A stretch of DNA of 64,000 nt from Amycolatopsis acidicola (GTDB taxonomy: Bacteria; Actinomycetota; Actinomycetes; Mycobacteriales; Pseudonocardiaceae): assembly GCF_007713735.2 (NCBI RefSeq), contig NZ_VMNW02000004.1, forward strand, positions 62,001 through 126,000. The letters are read 5' to 3'. A program made the translations under genes and the position numbers. Shown one piece after another: positions 8,289 through 19,447 of the stretch (within the stretch, counting starts at the first letter, position 1; every line of letters begins with the position of its first letter). The notes under the pieces are model-generated. The model searched no databases. It was not told the DNA's origin and worked only from the letters and a program-made list of their open reading frames with translations.

Positions 8289-9634
8289 TCAACCCGGCGA
8301 CCGAAAAGGTCGTGCGGACGGTGGAGCCGACGTCACGGCAGGAGACGGACGCGGCGATCGAGCGGGCGCGGAAAGCCTTGCCCGGCTGGAAAAACGTGGC
8401 GCCCGGTGACCGGGCCCGGCTGCTGCGCCGGTTCGCCGCGGCCGTGGACGCGGACCTCGAGCACCTCGCCGCGCTGGAGGTCGCGAACTCCGGGCACACC
8501 ATCGGCAACGCGCGCTGGGAGGCCGGCAACGTCCGCGATCTGCTGGAGTATTCCGCGGGAGCGCCGGAACGCCTGCTGGGGCAGCAGATCCCGGTGCCGG
8601 GCGGGGTGAACGTCACGTTCCACGAGCCGCTCGGCGTGGTCGGCGTGATCGTGCCGTGGAACTTCCCGATGCCGATCGCGGGCTGGGGCTTCGCGCCCGC
8701 GCTCGCGGCCGGGAACACGGTGGTGCTCAAACCGGCCGAGCTCACCCCGTTGACGGCGCTCCGGCTCGCCGAGCTGGGCCGCGAAGCCGGGCTGCCGGAC
8801 GGTGTGTTCCAGGTGCTGCCCGGGAAGGGAAGCGTTGTGGGGCAACGCTTCGTGACCCATCCGGCGGTGCGGAAGGTGGTGTTCACCGGGTCCACCGCGG
8901 TCGGCAGGCAGATCATGGCGGGCTGCGCGGAACAGGTGAAACGGGTCACCCTGGAGCTGGGCGGGAAGAACGCGAACATCGTCTTCGCCGACGCGGATAT
9001 CGAGAAGGCCGCGGCGACGGCGCCGTACGGGGTGTTCGACAACGCGGGCCAGGATTGTTGCGCCCGTTCGCGGATTCTCGTGCAGGCGCCGGTCTACGAC
9101 AGGTTCATGGAGCTGCTCGAGCCCGCCGTACGGGGCGTGCGCGTGGGTGATCCGGCTGACACGTCCAGCGAGATGGGGCCGCTGATTTCCGCTCAGCACA
9201 AGGAACGCGTGTCGGCGTATCTGCCGGATGGCGCGCCGGTGGCCTTCCGCGGCAGCGCGCCGGAGGGGCCGGGTTTCTGGTTCCCGCCCACGGTGGTCAC
9301 GCCGGGATCGCTGAGTGATCCCTTGGTGACGGAGGAGATCTTCGGCCCGGTCGTCGCCGTGGTCCCGTTCACTGACGAGGCTGACGCGGTGCGCCTGGCC
9401 AATGACACCGAGTACGGGCTCTCGGGCTCGATCTGGACCTCCGATGTCGGCCGTGCGCTGCGCGTGTCGCGGGCGGTGGAGGCCGGGAATCTCTCGGTGA
9501 ACTCGCATTCTTCGGTGCGGTACTGGACCCCGTTCGGCGGGTTCAAGCAGTCCGGGCTCGGCCGCGAGCTGGGTCCGGACGCGGTGCGGGCCTTCACCGA
9601 GGTCAAGAACGTCTTCATCAGTACGGAGGAATGA
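8279..9634 (+). CDS. Aldehyde dehydrogenase (PuuC-like, NAD(P)-dependent)
   Basis: This 451-residue ALDH-superfamily enzyme carries VIVPWNFPMPIAGW (substrate channel/cofactor Asn), the Rossmann loop FTGSTAVGRQIM, the general-base Glu in TLELGGKNANIV, the nucleophile Cys in NAGQDCCARSRI and the late EEIFGPVV motif. In this operon it should oxidise a gamma-glutamyl-aminoaldehyde or a related aldehyde. The ATG at 8279 overlaps the previous stop by 10 bp and starts MDVINPATEK, the normal ALDH N-terminus. Longer in-frame starts upstream only read through the previous gene. Confidence 0.92.
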   Translation: MDVINPATEKVVRTVEPTSRQETDAAIERARKALPGWKNVAPGDRARLLRRFAAAVDADLEHLAALEVANSGHTIGNARWEAGNVRDLLEYSAGAPERLLGQQIPVPGGVNVTFHEPLGVVGVIVPWNFPMPIAGWGFAPALAAGNTVVLKPAELTPLTALRLAELGREAGLPDGVFQVLPGKGSVVGQRFVTHPAVRKVVFTGSTAVGRQIMAGCAEQVKRVTLELGGKNANIVFADADIEKAAATAPYGVFDNAGQDCCARSRILVQAPVYDRFMELLEPAVRGVRVGDPADTSSEMGPLISAQHKERVSAYLPDGAPVAFRGSAPEGPGFWFPPTVVTPGSLSDPLVTEEIFGPVVAVVPFTDEADAVRLANDTEYGLSGSIWTSDVGRALRVSRAVEAGNLSVNSHSSVRYWTPFGGFKQSGLGRELGPDAVRAFTEVKNVFISTEE

Positions 9635-10399
9635 ATGCAGCGCTTCGCGGGGCGGGTCGCGGTGATCACCGGCGGCGGGAGTGGGATCGGCCTGGCGACC
9701 GCCCGCCGGCTGGCCGAGGAGGGCGCACGGATCGTCGTCGCCGACGTCGACGCGGCCGCGGGCAAGGCGGCGGCCGACGAGGTGGGCGGCGAGTTCGTCG
9801 CCATGGACGTCACGAGCGAGTCCGAGGTCGAGGCGCTGTTCCAGACCACTGTGGACAGGTTCGGGTCGGTCGACGTCGCCTTCAACAACGCCGGTATTTC
9901 CCCGCCCGAGGACGATTCGATCCTCACCACGGGGCTCGAGGCGTGGAAGAAGGTGCAGGAGGTCAACCTGACCTCGGTGTACCTGTGCTGTAAGTACGCG
10001 ATCCCGCACATGCAGCGCCAGGGCAAGGGCTCGATCGTCAACACCGCGTCTTTCGTGGCGGTGATGGGTGCCGCCACGTCGCAGATTTCTTATACGGCGT
10101 CCAAGGGCGGGGTGCTGTCGATGACGCGGGAGCTGGGTGTGCAGTTCGCACGCGAGGGCATCCGGGTCAACGCGCTGTGCCCGGGCCCGGTGAACACGCC
10201 GCTGCTGCGGGAGCTGTTCGCGAAGGACCCGGAACGCGCCGCGCGGCGCCTGGTGCACGTGCCCATGGGCCGCTTCGCCGAGGCGACGGAAATCGCCGCC
10301 GCCGTAGCCTTCCTTGCCAGCGACGATGCGTCCTTCATCACCGCCTCGCAGTTCCTGGTGGACGGCGGCATCAGCGGCGCCTACGTCACACCCATCTAG
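9635..10399 (+). CDS. SDR family oxidoreductase
   Basis: This 254-residue classical short-chain dehydrogenase has the cofactor loop ITGGGSGIGLATAR at the N-terminus, the NNAG structural motif (FNNAGIS, about 90) and the catalytic YTASK motif near residue 154. A C-terminal VDGGISGAYV strand is typical of three-letter SDRs. The acidic residue after strand 2 (VVADVDAA) suggests NAD. It starts directly after the aldehyde dehydrogenase stop and closes the amine-catabolism operon. It could act on a hydroxy or keto product of the route; the substrate cannot be read from sequence. Confidence 0.88.
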   Translation: MQRFAGRVAVITGGGSGIGLATARRLAEEGARIVVADVDAAAGKAAADEVGGEFVAMDVTSESEVEALFQTTVDRFGSVDVAFNNAGISPPEDDSILTTGLEAWKKVQEVNLTSVYLCCKYAIPHMQRQGKGSIVNTASFVAVMGAATSQISYTASKGGVLSMTRELGVQFAREGIRVNALCPGPVNTPLLRELFAKDPERAARRLVHVPMGRFAEATEIAAAVAFLASDDASFITASQFLVDGGISGAYVTPI

Positions 10400-10484
10400 C
10401 CGCAGCAACTCCCGACCCGAGCACCCCTCCGCCCCGGCAGTCTCCCTCCCGGGCCGACCAGCGCCCCTCCGCTTCGCTCCGGGA

Positions 10485-10671
10485 CCCGGCAACGCGAAGC
10501 GAGCCGTCCCACGACCACACCCCACCATCGTTCCGATCCCCAGCGCTCTTCAGCGGTCGGTGTGCCGGGTCAAGGCATCTTTCCCGCCTTGACGCGGTGC
10601 GGCGACCGTTGAACACTGCGCGATCGGGGCGGGGGTGGGGTGCACACAGCGCGGCCACGCGCGTCCGTTGC
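10485..10671. repeat. Dispersed intergenic repeat, copy 2
   Basis: This is the second copy of the element at 4176-4265, with identical 21-nt (10485-10505) and 29-nt (10643-10671) flanking blocks. The inner part is longer and largely unrelated. Immediately after it a 13-nt word CGTTGCTGCCCCA occurs twice (10665-10677 and 10685-10697). The spacer 10400-10780 has no convincing gene apart from this element and the riboswitch promoter. Confidence 0.7.
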
Positions 10672-10785
10672 TGCCCCAAGCCGAGCGTTGCTGCCCCAGA
10701 ATGAGCCGAGAACGAACGCAGCACGCACACCCGACCCCCGCCCTATAGACTGACCCCACGACAACTGAAGACGGCCGCTATGAGC

Positions 10786-10968
10786 CGGAGCGGGAGAGTC
10801 CCCGTCGCAGCACGGGGCGCCGAAGGAGCAATTTCCCCGCCAATCTCTCAGGTACCAGTTACCGCTCGGGCCAGGCCACTCTGGAAAGCAGGCGCAGCCG
10901 CGCCTCACCCAAGGTGAAAGCCGCGCGCCCGCGGTGAAACTCTCAGGTGCCGATGACAGAGGGGGAGT
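10786..10968 (+). promoter_or_regulatory. Tandem glycine riboswitch (two gcvT-motif aptamers)
   Basis: Two consecutive aptamers are recognisable by their conserved elements. Aptamer 1 (about 10786-10857) has GCGGGAGAG, GCGCCGAAGGAGCAA and AATCTCTCAGGTACC. Aptamer 2 (about 10862-10966) has ACTCTGGAAAGCAGGC, AAGGTGAAAG, GAAACTCTCAGGT and GACAGAGGGGGAG. This is the classic glycine-sensing leader that switches on glycine cleavage genes when glycine is abundant. A TATAGACT -10 element at 10744-10751 fits a start about 25-30 nt upstream. The gcvP start follows the second aptamer by about 30 nt with the SD GAAGGAG. Confidence 0.95.
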
Positions 10969-10996
10969 TCCCGCACCAGCGCAGAAGGAGCTCCCC

Positions 10997-13825
<2,829 letters not shown>

Positions 13826-13827
13826 TC

Positions 13828-14907
13828 ATGCACACCGCGCTCTATGGCGTCCACAAAGGACTCAACGCGCTGTTCACCGACTTCGCCGGCTGGGAGATGC
13901 CGGTGCGCTACTCGAGCGAACTCGCCGAGCACCGGGCGGTGCGCGAGGCCGCCGGGCTGTTCGATCTCTCGCACATGGGCGAGATCGAGCTGACCGGGCC
14001 GCAGGCGGCGCAGGCGCTGGACTACGCGTTCGTCGGCAAGCTGTCCGCCGTCAAACCGGGCCGCGCTCGCTACACGATGATGTGCGCCGAGGACGGCGGG
14101 GTCATCGACGATCTGGTGGTGTACCGGCTGGCCGACGAGCAGTATCTGGTGGTGGCCAACGCCGGGAACGCGCCGGTGGTGGCCGAGGAGCTGGTCTCCA
14201 GGGCCGCCGGGTTCGACGTCGAGGTCACCGACCGCTCGGCGGACACCGCGCTGATCGCCGTGCAGGGGCCGAACTCCCCGGCGATCGTCGGTTCGGTGAC
14301 GGACGCCGATCTCGCGTCGCTGAAGTACTACGCGAGCGTGCCGGCGCACGTGAAGGGCCACGACGTTCTGTTGGCGCGCACCGGATACACCGGCGAGGAC
14401 GGCTTCGAGCTGTACGTTCCGGCTCCGGAAGCCGTCGAGGTCTGGCGGCTGCTGACCGACGCGGGTGAGCCGCACGGGCTGCTGCCGGCCGGGCTCGCCT
14501 GCCGTGACACCCTGCGGCTGGAAGCCGGAATGCCCTTGTACGGCAACGAGTTGTCCCGTGCGCGGGCGCCGTTCAGCGCCGGGCTGGGGCGGGTGGTCAA
14601 GTTCGACAAGCCCGGTGACTTCGTCGGCAGGACAGCGCTCGAAGACCGGAAGGAGCCTTCGCAGGTCCTGGTCGGTCTCAAGGGTCAGGGCCGTCGCGCG
14701 CCGCGGCACGGCTACAAGGTGCTCGCCGGTTCCACCGAAGTCGGCGAGGTGACCAGCGGGGCGCTGTCGCCGACGCTGGGCTACCCGATCGCGATGGCTT
14801 ACGTGTCAAGGGAATCGAGTGAGCCGGGCGCGGAGCTGACGGTCGACGTCCGCGGCAGGGCGGAACCGGTCGAAGTCGTTCCGATGCCGTTCTACCGGCG
14901 ATCCTGA
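13828..14907 (+). CDS. gcvT: Aminomethyltransferase, T-protein of the glycine cleavage system
   Basis: This 359-residue T-protein moves the methylene group from aminomethyl-lipoyl H-protein to tetrahydrofolate and releases ammonia. The folate-binding N-terminal domain has [17 protein letters not shown] and the segment [14 protein letters not shown]. The central [16 protein letters not shown] and [13 protein letters not shown] motifs and the C-terminal beta-barrel (ending about residue 355) are in the normal order. It starts two bases after gcvP and ends one base before sdaA, so it is in the riboswitch-controlled operon. Confidence 0.95.
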   Translation: MHTALYGVHKGLNALFTDFAGWEMPVRYSSELAEHRAVREAAGLFDLSHMGEIELTGPQAAQALDYAFVGKLSAVKPGRARYTMMCAEDGGVIDDLVVYRLADEQYLVVANAGNAPVVAEELVSRAAGFDVEVTDRSADTALIAVQGPNSPAIVGSVTDADLASLKYYASVPAHVKGHDVLLARTGYTGEDGFELYVPAPEAVEVWRLLTDAGEPHGLLPAGLACRDTLRLEAGMPLYGNELSRARAPFSAGLGRVVKFDKPGDFVGRTALEDRKEPSQVLVGLKGQGRRAPRHGYKVLAGSTEVGEVTSGALSPTLGYPIAMAYVSRESSEPGAELTVDVRGRAEPVEVVPMPFYRRS

Positions 14908-14908
14908 G

Positions 14909-16192
14909 ATGGCCATCAGCGTTTTCGACCTGTTCTCGATCGGGATCGGGCCGTCGAGCTCGCATACCGTCGGGCCGATGCGGGCGGCGCGGATGTTCCT
15001 GGAGTCGCTGGGCGACGCGCGACCGGAGGTGACGCGGGTCGAGGCGGAGCTGTTCGGCTCGCTCGGCGCGACGGGGCACGGGCACGGGAGCGACAAGGCT
15101 GTCCGATTAGGACTGCCCGGCTACCGTCCCGAAGATGTGCCGCTGGATGCCGTTCCCTCGTACGATTTCGAGCTAGACCTGACGATGCACCGCCGGAAGT
15201 CCTTGCCGGAGCACCCGAACGGCATGACGTTCCGCGCCTACGGTGAGAAACTGCTGGCGGAGCGCACTTACTATTCGGTCGGCGGCGGTTTCGTGCGGGG
15301 CGAGACGGCGATCGTCGAGGACAGCACCGAGCTGCCGTATCCGTTCTCCACCGGCGCCGACCTGCTCGCGCACTGTGGGGAGACGGGGTTGCCGGTCAGC
15401 GAAGTCATGCTGCGCAACGAGTTGTCGTGGCGGACGGCGGAGGAGATCCGCGCGGGCCTGCTGCGGATCTGGGACGTGATGGCAGAGTGCGTGCGCAACG
15501 GGTGCGAGCACGATGGCGTTCTGCCGGGCGGCCTGAAGGTGCCGAGGCGTGCGAAAGCCTGGCGGGACAAGCTGTTGGCCGAGGACAGCGAAGGCGATTC
15601 GCTGCTGGCGATGGACTGGGTGAGTCTGTACGCGCTGGCGGTCAACGAGGAGAACGCCGCGGGCGGCCGGGTCGTGACGGCTCCGACGAACGGGGCGGCC
15701 GGGATCATCCCCGCCGTGCTGCACTACTACCGGCGTTTCGTGCAAGGTGATGACGACGGCGTGGTGCGTTTCCTGCTCACCGCGGGTGCGATCGGCGTGA
15801 TCCTGAAGACGACAGGCTCGATCTCGGGCGCGGAGGTCGGCTGCCAGGGCGAAGTGGGCTCGGCGTGCGCGATGGCGGCGGCGGGGCTGACCGAGGTACT
15901 CGGCGGAAGCCCGCGGCAGGTGGAAAACGCGGCCGAAATCGGGGTGGAGCACCATCTCGGGCTGACCTGTGATCCGGTGGGCGGGCTCGTGCAGATCCCG
16001 TGCATCGAGCGGAACGCGGTGGGCGCGTCGAAGGCCATCCATGCCGCGCGGATCGCGATGCGGGGCGACGGCAGCCATGTGGTCACGCTGGACAAGGCGA
16101 TCAAGACCATGCGGGATACCGGCGCGGACATGAAGGTCAAGTACAAGGAGACCGCGCGCGGCGGGCTCGCCGTCAACGTGATCGAATGCTGA
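14909..16192 (+). CDS. sdaA: L-serine ammonia-lyase (iron-sulfur type)
   Basis: This 427-residue single-chain L-serine dehydratase converts serine to pyruvate and ammonia with a catalytic [4Fe-4S] cluster. The N-terminal beta domain starts with the family signature [13 protein letters not shown]. The C-terminal alpha domain carries cluster cysteines in [14 protein letters not shown] and [13 protein letters not shown]. In the glycine riboswitch operon it would remove serine formed from glycine-derived one-carbon units through serine hydroxymethyltransferase. It starts one base after gcvT and is followed one base later by a GntR regulator, suggesting a glycine/serine detoxification operon. Confidence 0.93.
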   Translation: MAISVFDLFSIGIGPSSSHTVGPMRAARMFLESLGDARPEVTRVEAELFGSLGATGHGHGSDKAVRLGLPGYRPEDVPLDAVPSYDFELDLTMHRRKSLPEHPNGMTFRAYGEKLLAERTYYSVGGGFVRGETAIVEDSTELPYPFSTGADLLAHCGETGLPVSEVMLRNELSWRTAEEIRAGLLRIWDVMAECVRNGCEHDGVLPGGLKVPRRAKAWRDKLLAEDSEGDSLLAMDWVSLYALAVNEENAAGGRVVTAPTNGAAGIIPAVLHYYRRFVQGDDDGVVRFLLTAGAIGVILKTTGSISGAEVGCQGEVGSACAMAAAGLTEVLGGSPRQVENAAEIGVEHHLGLTCDPVGGLVQIPCIERNAVGASKAIHAARIAMRGDGSHVVTLDKAIKTMRDTGADMKVKYKETARGGLAVNVIEC

Positions 16193-16193
16193 A

Positions 16194-16889
16194 ATGACCG
16201 GTGCTGGTGATGCGGTTTTCCGGCCCGTGCGGGCGGGGAACGCCTTCGAGGAGACCGTGGAGCGGCTCCTGCAGGCGATCCGGCTGGGTGTGGTGGGTGC
16301 CGGTGAGCGGCTCCCTCCGGAACGGGAACTGGCCGAACGTCTGGGCATCAGCCGCGTGACCCTCCGCGAAGCACTCCGCGCCCTGGCCGACGCGCACTAC
16401 GTGGAGTCGAGGCGCGGCCGGTATGGCGGCACTTTCGTGATGGCGACGCTGCCCGAGCCCGTGACGGGGGATCGGCGGCCGGAGCTGGAGGACACGCTCA
16501 GCCTGCGGTACGTACTGGAGACGGGCGCCGCGGAACTCGCGGCGGGGCAGGCCCTGAAACCGGCCGCGCGAGAGCACCTGACGGCCACCCTGGCGGACGC
16601 CTCGGCGGCTTCCCTTGGCGACTACCGGACCCGGGATTCCCGCCTGCACCTGGCGATCGCGGAGGTGACCGGCTCGGCTTCGCTCACGTCGGCGGTGGCG
16701 GACGTGCGGATGCGGGTCAACCGCCTGCTGGACGAGATCCCGTTGCTGGAACCGAACCTGGACCACTCCAACACCCAGCACGAGGCAGTGGTCAACGCCA
16801 TCCTGACCGGCAACGCGCAAGCCGCACGCCAAGCGATGGCCGAACACCTGGACGGCACCGCCTCGCTACTACGAGCCTTCCTCACCTAG
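16194..16889 (+). CDS. GntR family (FadR/FCD subfamily) transcriptional regulator
   Basis: This 231-residue regulator has an N-terminal winged helix with LPPERELAERLGISRVTLREAL (split as LPPERELAERLG and ISRVTLREAL) at about residues 39-62 and an all-helical FCD ligand domain (about 100-225) with the metal-binding-type histidines in RLHLAIAEVTG and NTQHEAVVNAIL. It is the last gene of the gcvP-gcvT-sdaA operon, one base after sdaA, so it probably senses a metabolite of serine/glycine breakdown or regulates another amino-acid locus. The ligand is not deducible. Confidence 0.88.
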   Translation: MTGAGDAVFRPVRAGNAFEETVERLLQAIRLGVVGAGERLPPERELAERLGISRVTLREALRALADAHYVESRRGRYGGTFVMATLPEPVTGDRRPELEDTLSLRYVLETGAAELAAGQALKPAAREHLTATLADASAASLGDYRTRDSRLHLAIAEVTGSASLTSAVADVRMRVNRLLDEIPLLEPNLDHSNTQHEAVVNAILTGNAQAARQAMAEHLDGTASLLRAFLT

Positions 16890-16931
16890 CACCACCCCCG
16901 CCCACCGATCCCAACCCACGCCCGCGAATCC

Positions 16932-17094
16932 CCAACTCGCACCCGGGAGCGGCCAACTCGCGCCCGGGAGCGGCCAACTCGCGCCCGGGAGCGGCCAACT
17001 CGCGCGCGTCGGTGTGTTGGCTGCTCGCGTCGGTGTGTTGGCCGCTTGGGTTGGTGTGTTGGCGGCTCGGGTGCGTGTGTTGGCGGTGGAGGGG
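16932..17094. repeat. Inverted pair of 21-nt tandem arrays (locus A)
   Basis: Left arm: three 21-nt units of the form CCAACTCGCGCCCGGGAGCGG at 16932-16952 (one mismatch), 16953-16973 and 16974-16994, plus a partial unit to 17004. Right arm: four 21-nt units beginning GTGTGTTGGC at 17011-17031, 17032-17052, 17053-17073 and 17074-17094. Read on the other strand, a left unit contains GTTGGCCGCTC, as do the right units, so the arms are the same repeat family in opposite orientation. The array fills the spacer between two convergent genes and abuts the stop of the ATPase gene. Confidence 0.85.
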
Positions 17095-17097
17095 AGG

Positions 17098-17907
17098 TCA
17101 GCGACGAGCCTTCGGAATCACCAATGGTGTCCCGGTTTCCGGATCAGGCATGACCCGGCATGGCAGGTCGAAGATCTCCTCGACGCGTTCCGCGGTGACG
17201 ACCTCCTCGGGGGTGCCGGTGGCGATCACCTCGCCGTCGCGCATCGCGATCAGGTGTGTGCCGTAGCGGGCGGCGTGGTTCAGGTCGTGCAGCACCGCCA
17301 CGAGCGTGCGGCCCTGTTCGGCGTGTAGTTCCGCGCACAGGTCGAGGATGTCCATCTGGTGCGAGATGTCGAGGAACGTCGTGGGCTCGTCCAGCAGGAG
17401 CAGTTCGGTCTCCTGCGCGAGCGCCATCGCCAGCCAGACGCGCTGCCGCTGTCCGCCGGAGAGTTCGTCGACCAGCCGGTCCGACAGCTCCGAGACGCCC
17501 GTTGCCTCCATCGACCGATCGACGACGGCCGCGTCCTCCTTCGACCACTGGCGAAGCAGGCGCTGGTGCGGGTACCGGCCGCGGGAAACCAGGTCCGACA
17601 CCGTGATCCCGTCCGGCGCGATGGAGCTCTGCGGCAGCAGACCGAGGCGTCGCGCGACCTGTTTGGCCGGCATCGAGGTGATCACCTCGCCGTCGAGGTA
17701 GACCATGCCCTTTCGCGGTTTCAGCAGCCGGGCGAGCGCGCGCAGCAGCGTCGTCTTGCCGCAGGCGTTGGGTCCGACGATCACGGTGAACGACTGATCG
17801 GGGATGACCACCCCGAGATCCTCGGCGACGGTGCGGCCGTCGTAGGCCAGCGTCAGCCCTTCGCCGTGTAGCCTGCTGGAAGTCGTCGTCTGGGCGATCG
17901 CGGTCAT
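17098..17907 (-). CDS. Iron-siderophore ABC transporter ATP-binding protein (FepC/FecE-like)
   Basis: This 269-residue ATPase has Walker A GPNACGKTTLLRAL, Q-loop LLPQSS, signature LSGGQRQRVWLAMAL, Walker B LLLLDEPTTFLD and the switch His in VLHDLNHAARY. The LDISHQ segment after Walker B is typical of ferric-siderophore and heme/B12 importers. No permease or binding protein is adjacent, so it must pair with a membrane partner elsewhere. An iron box overlaps its start codon, so expression should rise when iron is scarce. The 3' end abuts the 21-nt repeat array. Confidence 0.9.
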   Translation of the reverse strand: MTAIAQTTTSSRLHGEGLTLAYDGRTVAEDLGVVIPDQSFTVIVGPNACGKTTLLRALARLLKPRKGMVYLDGEVITSMPAKQVARRLGLLPQSSIAPDGITVSDLVSRGRYPHQRLLRQWSKEDAAVVDRSMEATGVSELSDRLVDELSGGQRQRVWLAMALAQETELLLLDEPTTFLDISHQMDILDLCAELHAEQGRTLVAVLHDLNHAARYGTHLIAMRDGEVIATGTPEEVVTAERVEEIFDLPCRVMPDPETGTPLVIPKARR

Positions 17908-17925
17908 GAAGTTAGGCTAACCTAG
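17907..17925 (-). promoter_or_regulatory. IdeR/DmdR-type iron box
   Basis: The core TTAGGCTAACCTAG at 17912-17925 matches 13 of 14 positions of the right part of the actinobacterial iron-box consensus TTAGGTTAGGCTAACCTAA; over all 19 positions I count 16 matches. It begins at the first base of the ATG and extends upstream, so bound regulator would cover both initiation and the start codon. Repression by an IdeR/DmdR1-type regulator with Fe2+ is inferred. Confidence 0.8.
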
Positions 17926-17955
17926 CTGATTTGCGAGCGGTACTAGCTTGGGTGA

Positions 17956-19119
17956 GTGTTCGACGTCACTGATCTCACCCGCATCGCTCCCGTCCTCGAT
18001 TCCCGCTCCGTGACCTTCGAAAACCCGACCGGTGAACGCGGCGCGGGCGGCGCTGCGGCCGGTGGCCGCAAGGGCGCCCCGAGCAGGATGGTCCAACCGG
18101 GCGAACGGGTGTTGCTGGCCGATCTCGCCGGGCCGGGCACGATCCGGCGCCTCTGGCTGACCTTCCCGCCGGGCCCGCCCGAGCAGATGCGCGCGATGTA
18201 CCTCGAAGTCTTCTACGACGAGCTCGAAGAGCCGAGCGTTTCCGTGCCCTGCCTGGACTTCTTCGGCTCACCGCACGGCAGGCCGGTGGCCTTCACGAGC
18301 GCGGTGACAGCCATGCAGCAGGGCCGGGGGTTCACCAGCTATCTGCCGATGGCGTTCGGCTCACGCATCCGGGTGGAGCTGGTGAACGCGTCCGGCCGCG
18401 CCCAGCCGCTGTACTACCAGCTCGACTACACCCTCGGGATGCAGCGCGACGCGGGTCGGTTGCACGCGAGCTTCCGCCGGCAGAACCCGACCACGCTGCG
18501 CGAGGATTTCGTGATCGCGGCGGGTTTGCGGGGGCCGGGCCGGTTCCTCGGTTGCGTGGTCGGTGTGCGCCCGATCGATCCCGGAACCTGGTACGGCGAG
18601 GGCGAAGTGAAGATCTACCTCGATGGCGACGACGAGTTGCCGACGATTTGCGGGACAGGGCTGGAGGATTACGTCGGTTCGGCGTGGGGAATGGGGCCAC
18701 ACAACGCCTGGTACGCCGGGGCGCCGCTCGATGTGCGCGAACCCGGCGCGCGGCTCGGCGAGCTACCGGACTACGTCGGCTTCTACCGCTGGCATGTGCT
18801 GGACCCGGTCATGTTCCGCGACGAGCTGAAGGTGACCATCCAGCAGATCGGCGCGGACCATTTCCTGCCAGGGCAGGAAGAACGGCTCGAGCGGGCCGAG
18901 GCGCAGGGCCGCGTCGCCGGTACCGGGATCGACCGTGACCGCGGTGGCCCTCTGCTCGCCAGCGGAATCTTCGAGCGGGTGGACGACTACTGCGCCACCG
19001 CTTTCACGGTGTGCGCCGAACCGCAGCCGGTGCCGCGGCTGGACGTGGCCGGTGCGGTGGCCGATTTGGCCCGGCTCCCTTATGAGGAACCGGACGAGAT
19101 GGAGTTCCTATTCGCGTGA
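17956..19119 (+). CDS. DUF2961 / GH172-family protein
   Basis: This 387-residue protein has the DUF2961 fold, now grouped as glycoside hydrolase family 172 (difructose-dianhydride and alpha-D-arabinofuranoside-acting enzymes are known members). Diagnostic stretches are GPGTIRRLWLTFPP in the first jelly-roll, PCLDFFGSPHG, and GTGLEDYVGSAWGMG near residue 235, where family members carry a catalytic Glu. There is no signal peptide, so it acts inside the cell unless exported by another route. The GTG at 17956 is used; no clear SD is seen. Substrate unknown; arabinofuranosides of the arabinogalactan wall are a reasonable guess. Confidence 0.8.
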   Translation: MFDVTDLTRIAPVLDSRSVTFENPTGERGAGGAAAGGRKGAPSRMVQPGERVLLADLAGPGTIRRLWLTFPPGPPEQMRAMYLEVFYDELEEPSVSVPCLDFFGSPHGRPVAFTSAVTAMQQGRGFTSYLPMAFGSRIRVELVNASGRAQPLYYQLDYTLGMQRDAGRLHASFRRQNPTTLREDFVIAAGLRGPGRFLGCVVGVRPIDPGTWYGEGEVKIYLDGDDELPTICGTGLEDYVGSAWGMGPHNAWYAGAPLDVREPGARLGELPDYVGFYRWHVLDPVMFRDELKVTIQQIGADHFLPGQEERLERAEAQGRVAGTGIDRDRGGPLLASGIFERVDDYCATAFTVCAEPQPVPRLDVAGAVADLARLPYEEPDEMEFLFA

Positions 19120-19314
19120 CGCCTGGTTGCCCACTGCCACCACCGCATCCCGCAATGCGGCACGCAACCGGCCGACGTCGAGCGGTTCCAGCACCGCCGC
19201 TTCTCCGGGCGGGGCCACGAGAACGACCCGGCCGCTGCTGATGAACACCGTCAGATCACGGCGCCTGCCGGCGAGATCCCGGCAGCTCACCGCCCATTCG
19301 TTCTGTGCCGCCAC
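19108..19314 (-). CDS. Small conserved-looking hypothetical protein (68 aa)
   Basis: This short protein starts VAAQNEWAVSCRDL and ends AVVAVGNQASRE. A central RDLTVFISSGRVVLVAPPGE strand-turn-strand pattern is followed by an amphipathic helix. The GTG start at 19314 is supported by GAGGGG about ten bases upstream on the minus strand. The in-frame ATG at 19476 would add a Pro/Arg-rich extension that runs across the ferredoxin-reductase start. It overlaps the DUF2961 gene by 12 bp at the 3' end. Function unknown; I do not recognise the family with certainty. Confidence 0.6.
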   Translation of the reverse strand: MAAQNEWAVSCRDLAGRRRDLTVFISSGRVVLVAPPGEAAVLEPLDVGRLRAALRDAVVAVGNQASRE

Positions 19315-19447
19315 TTGGCTTTCCCCTCTTCCATCGCCTTGTGGTCTTCGGTGGGACGCCCCCGGCCGCGGCTCGTGACGGAACGGCGCGCGGAAAATCT
19401 CCGGCGCCGGTAGCGTGTGGCGCGTGTCACCGGCGATCGGAGCCCCC

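Noticed and set aside
16932..17094. CRISPR-like regular repeats
   Set aside because: Units are directly adjacent at 21 nt with no unique spacers, and no cas genes are near. The same holds for 28141-28347.
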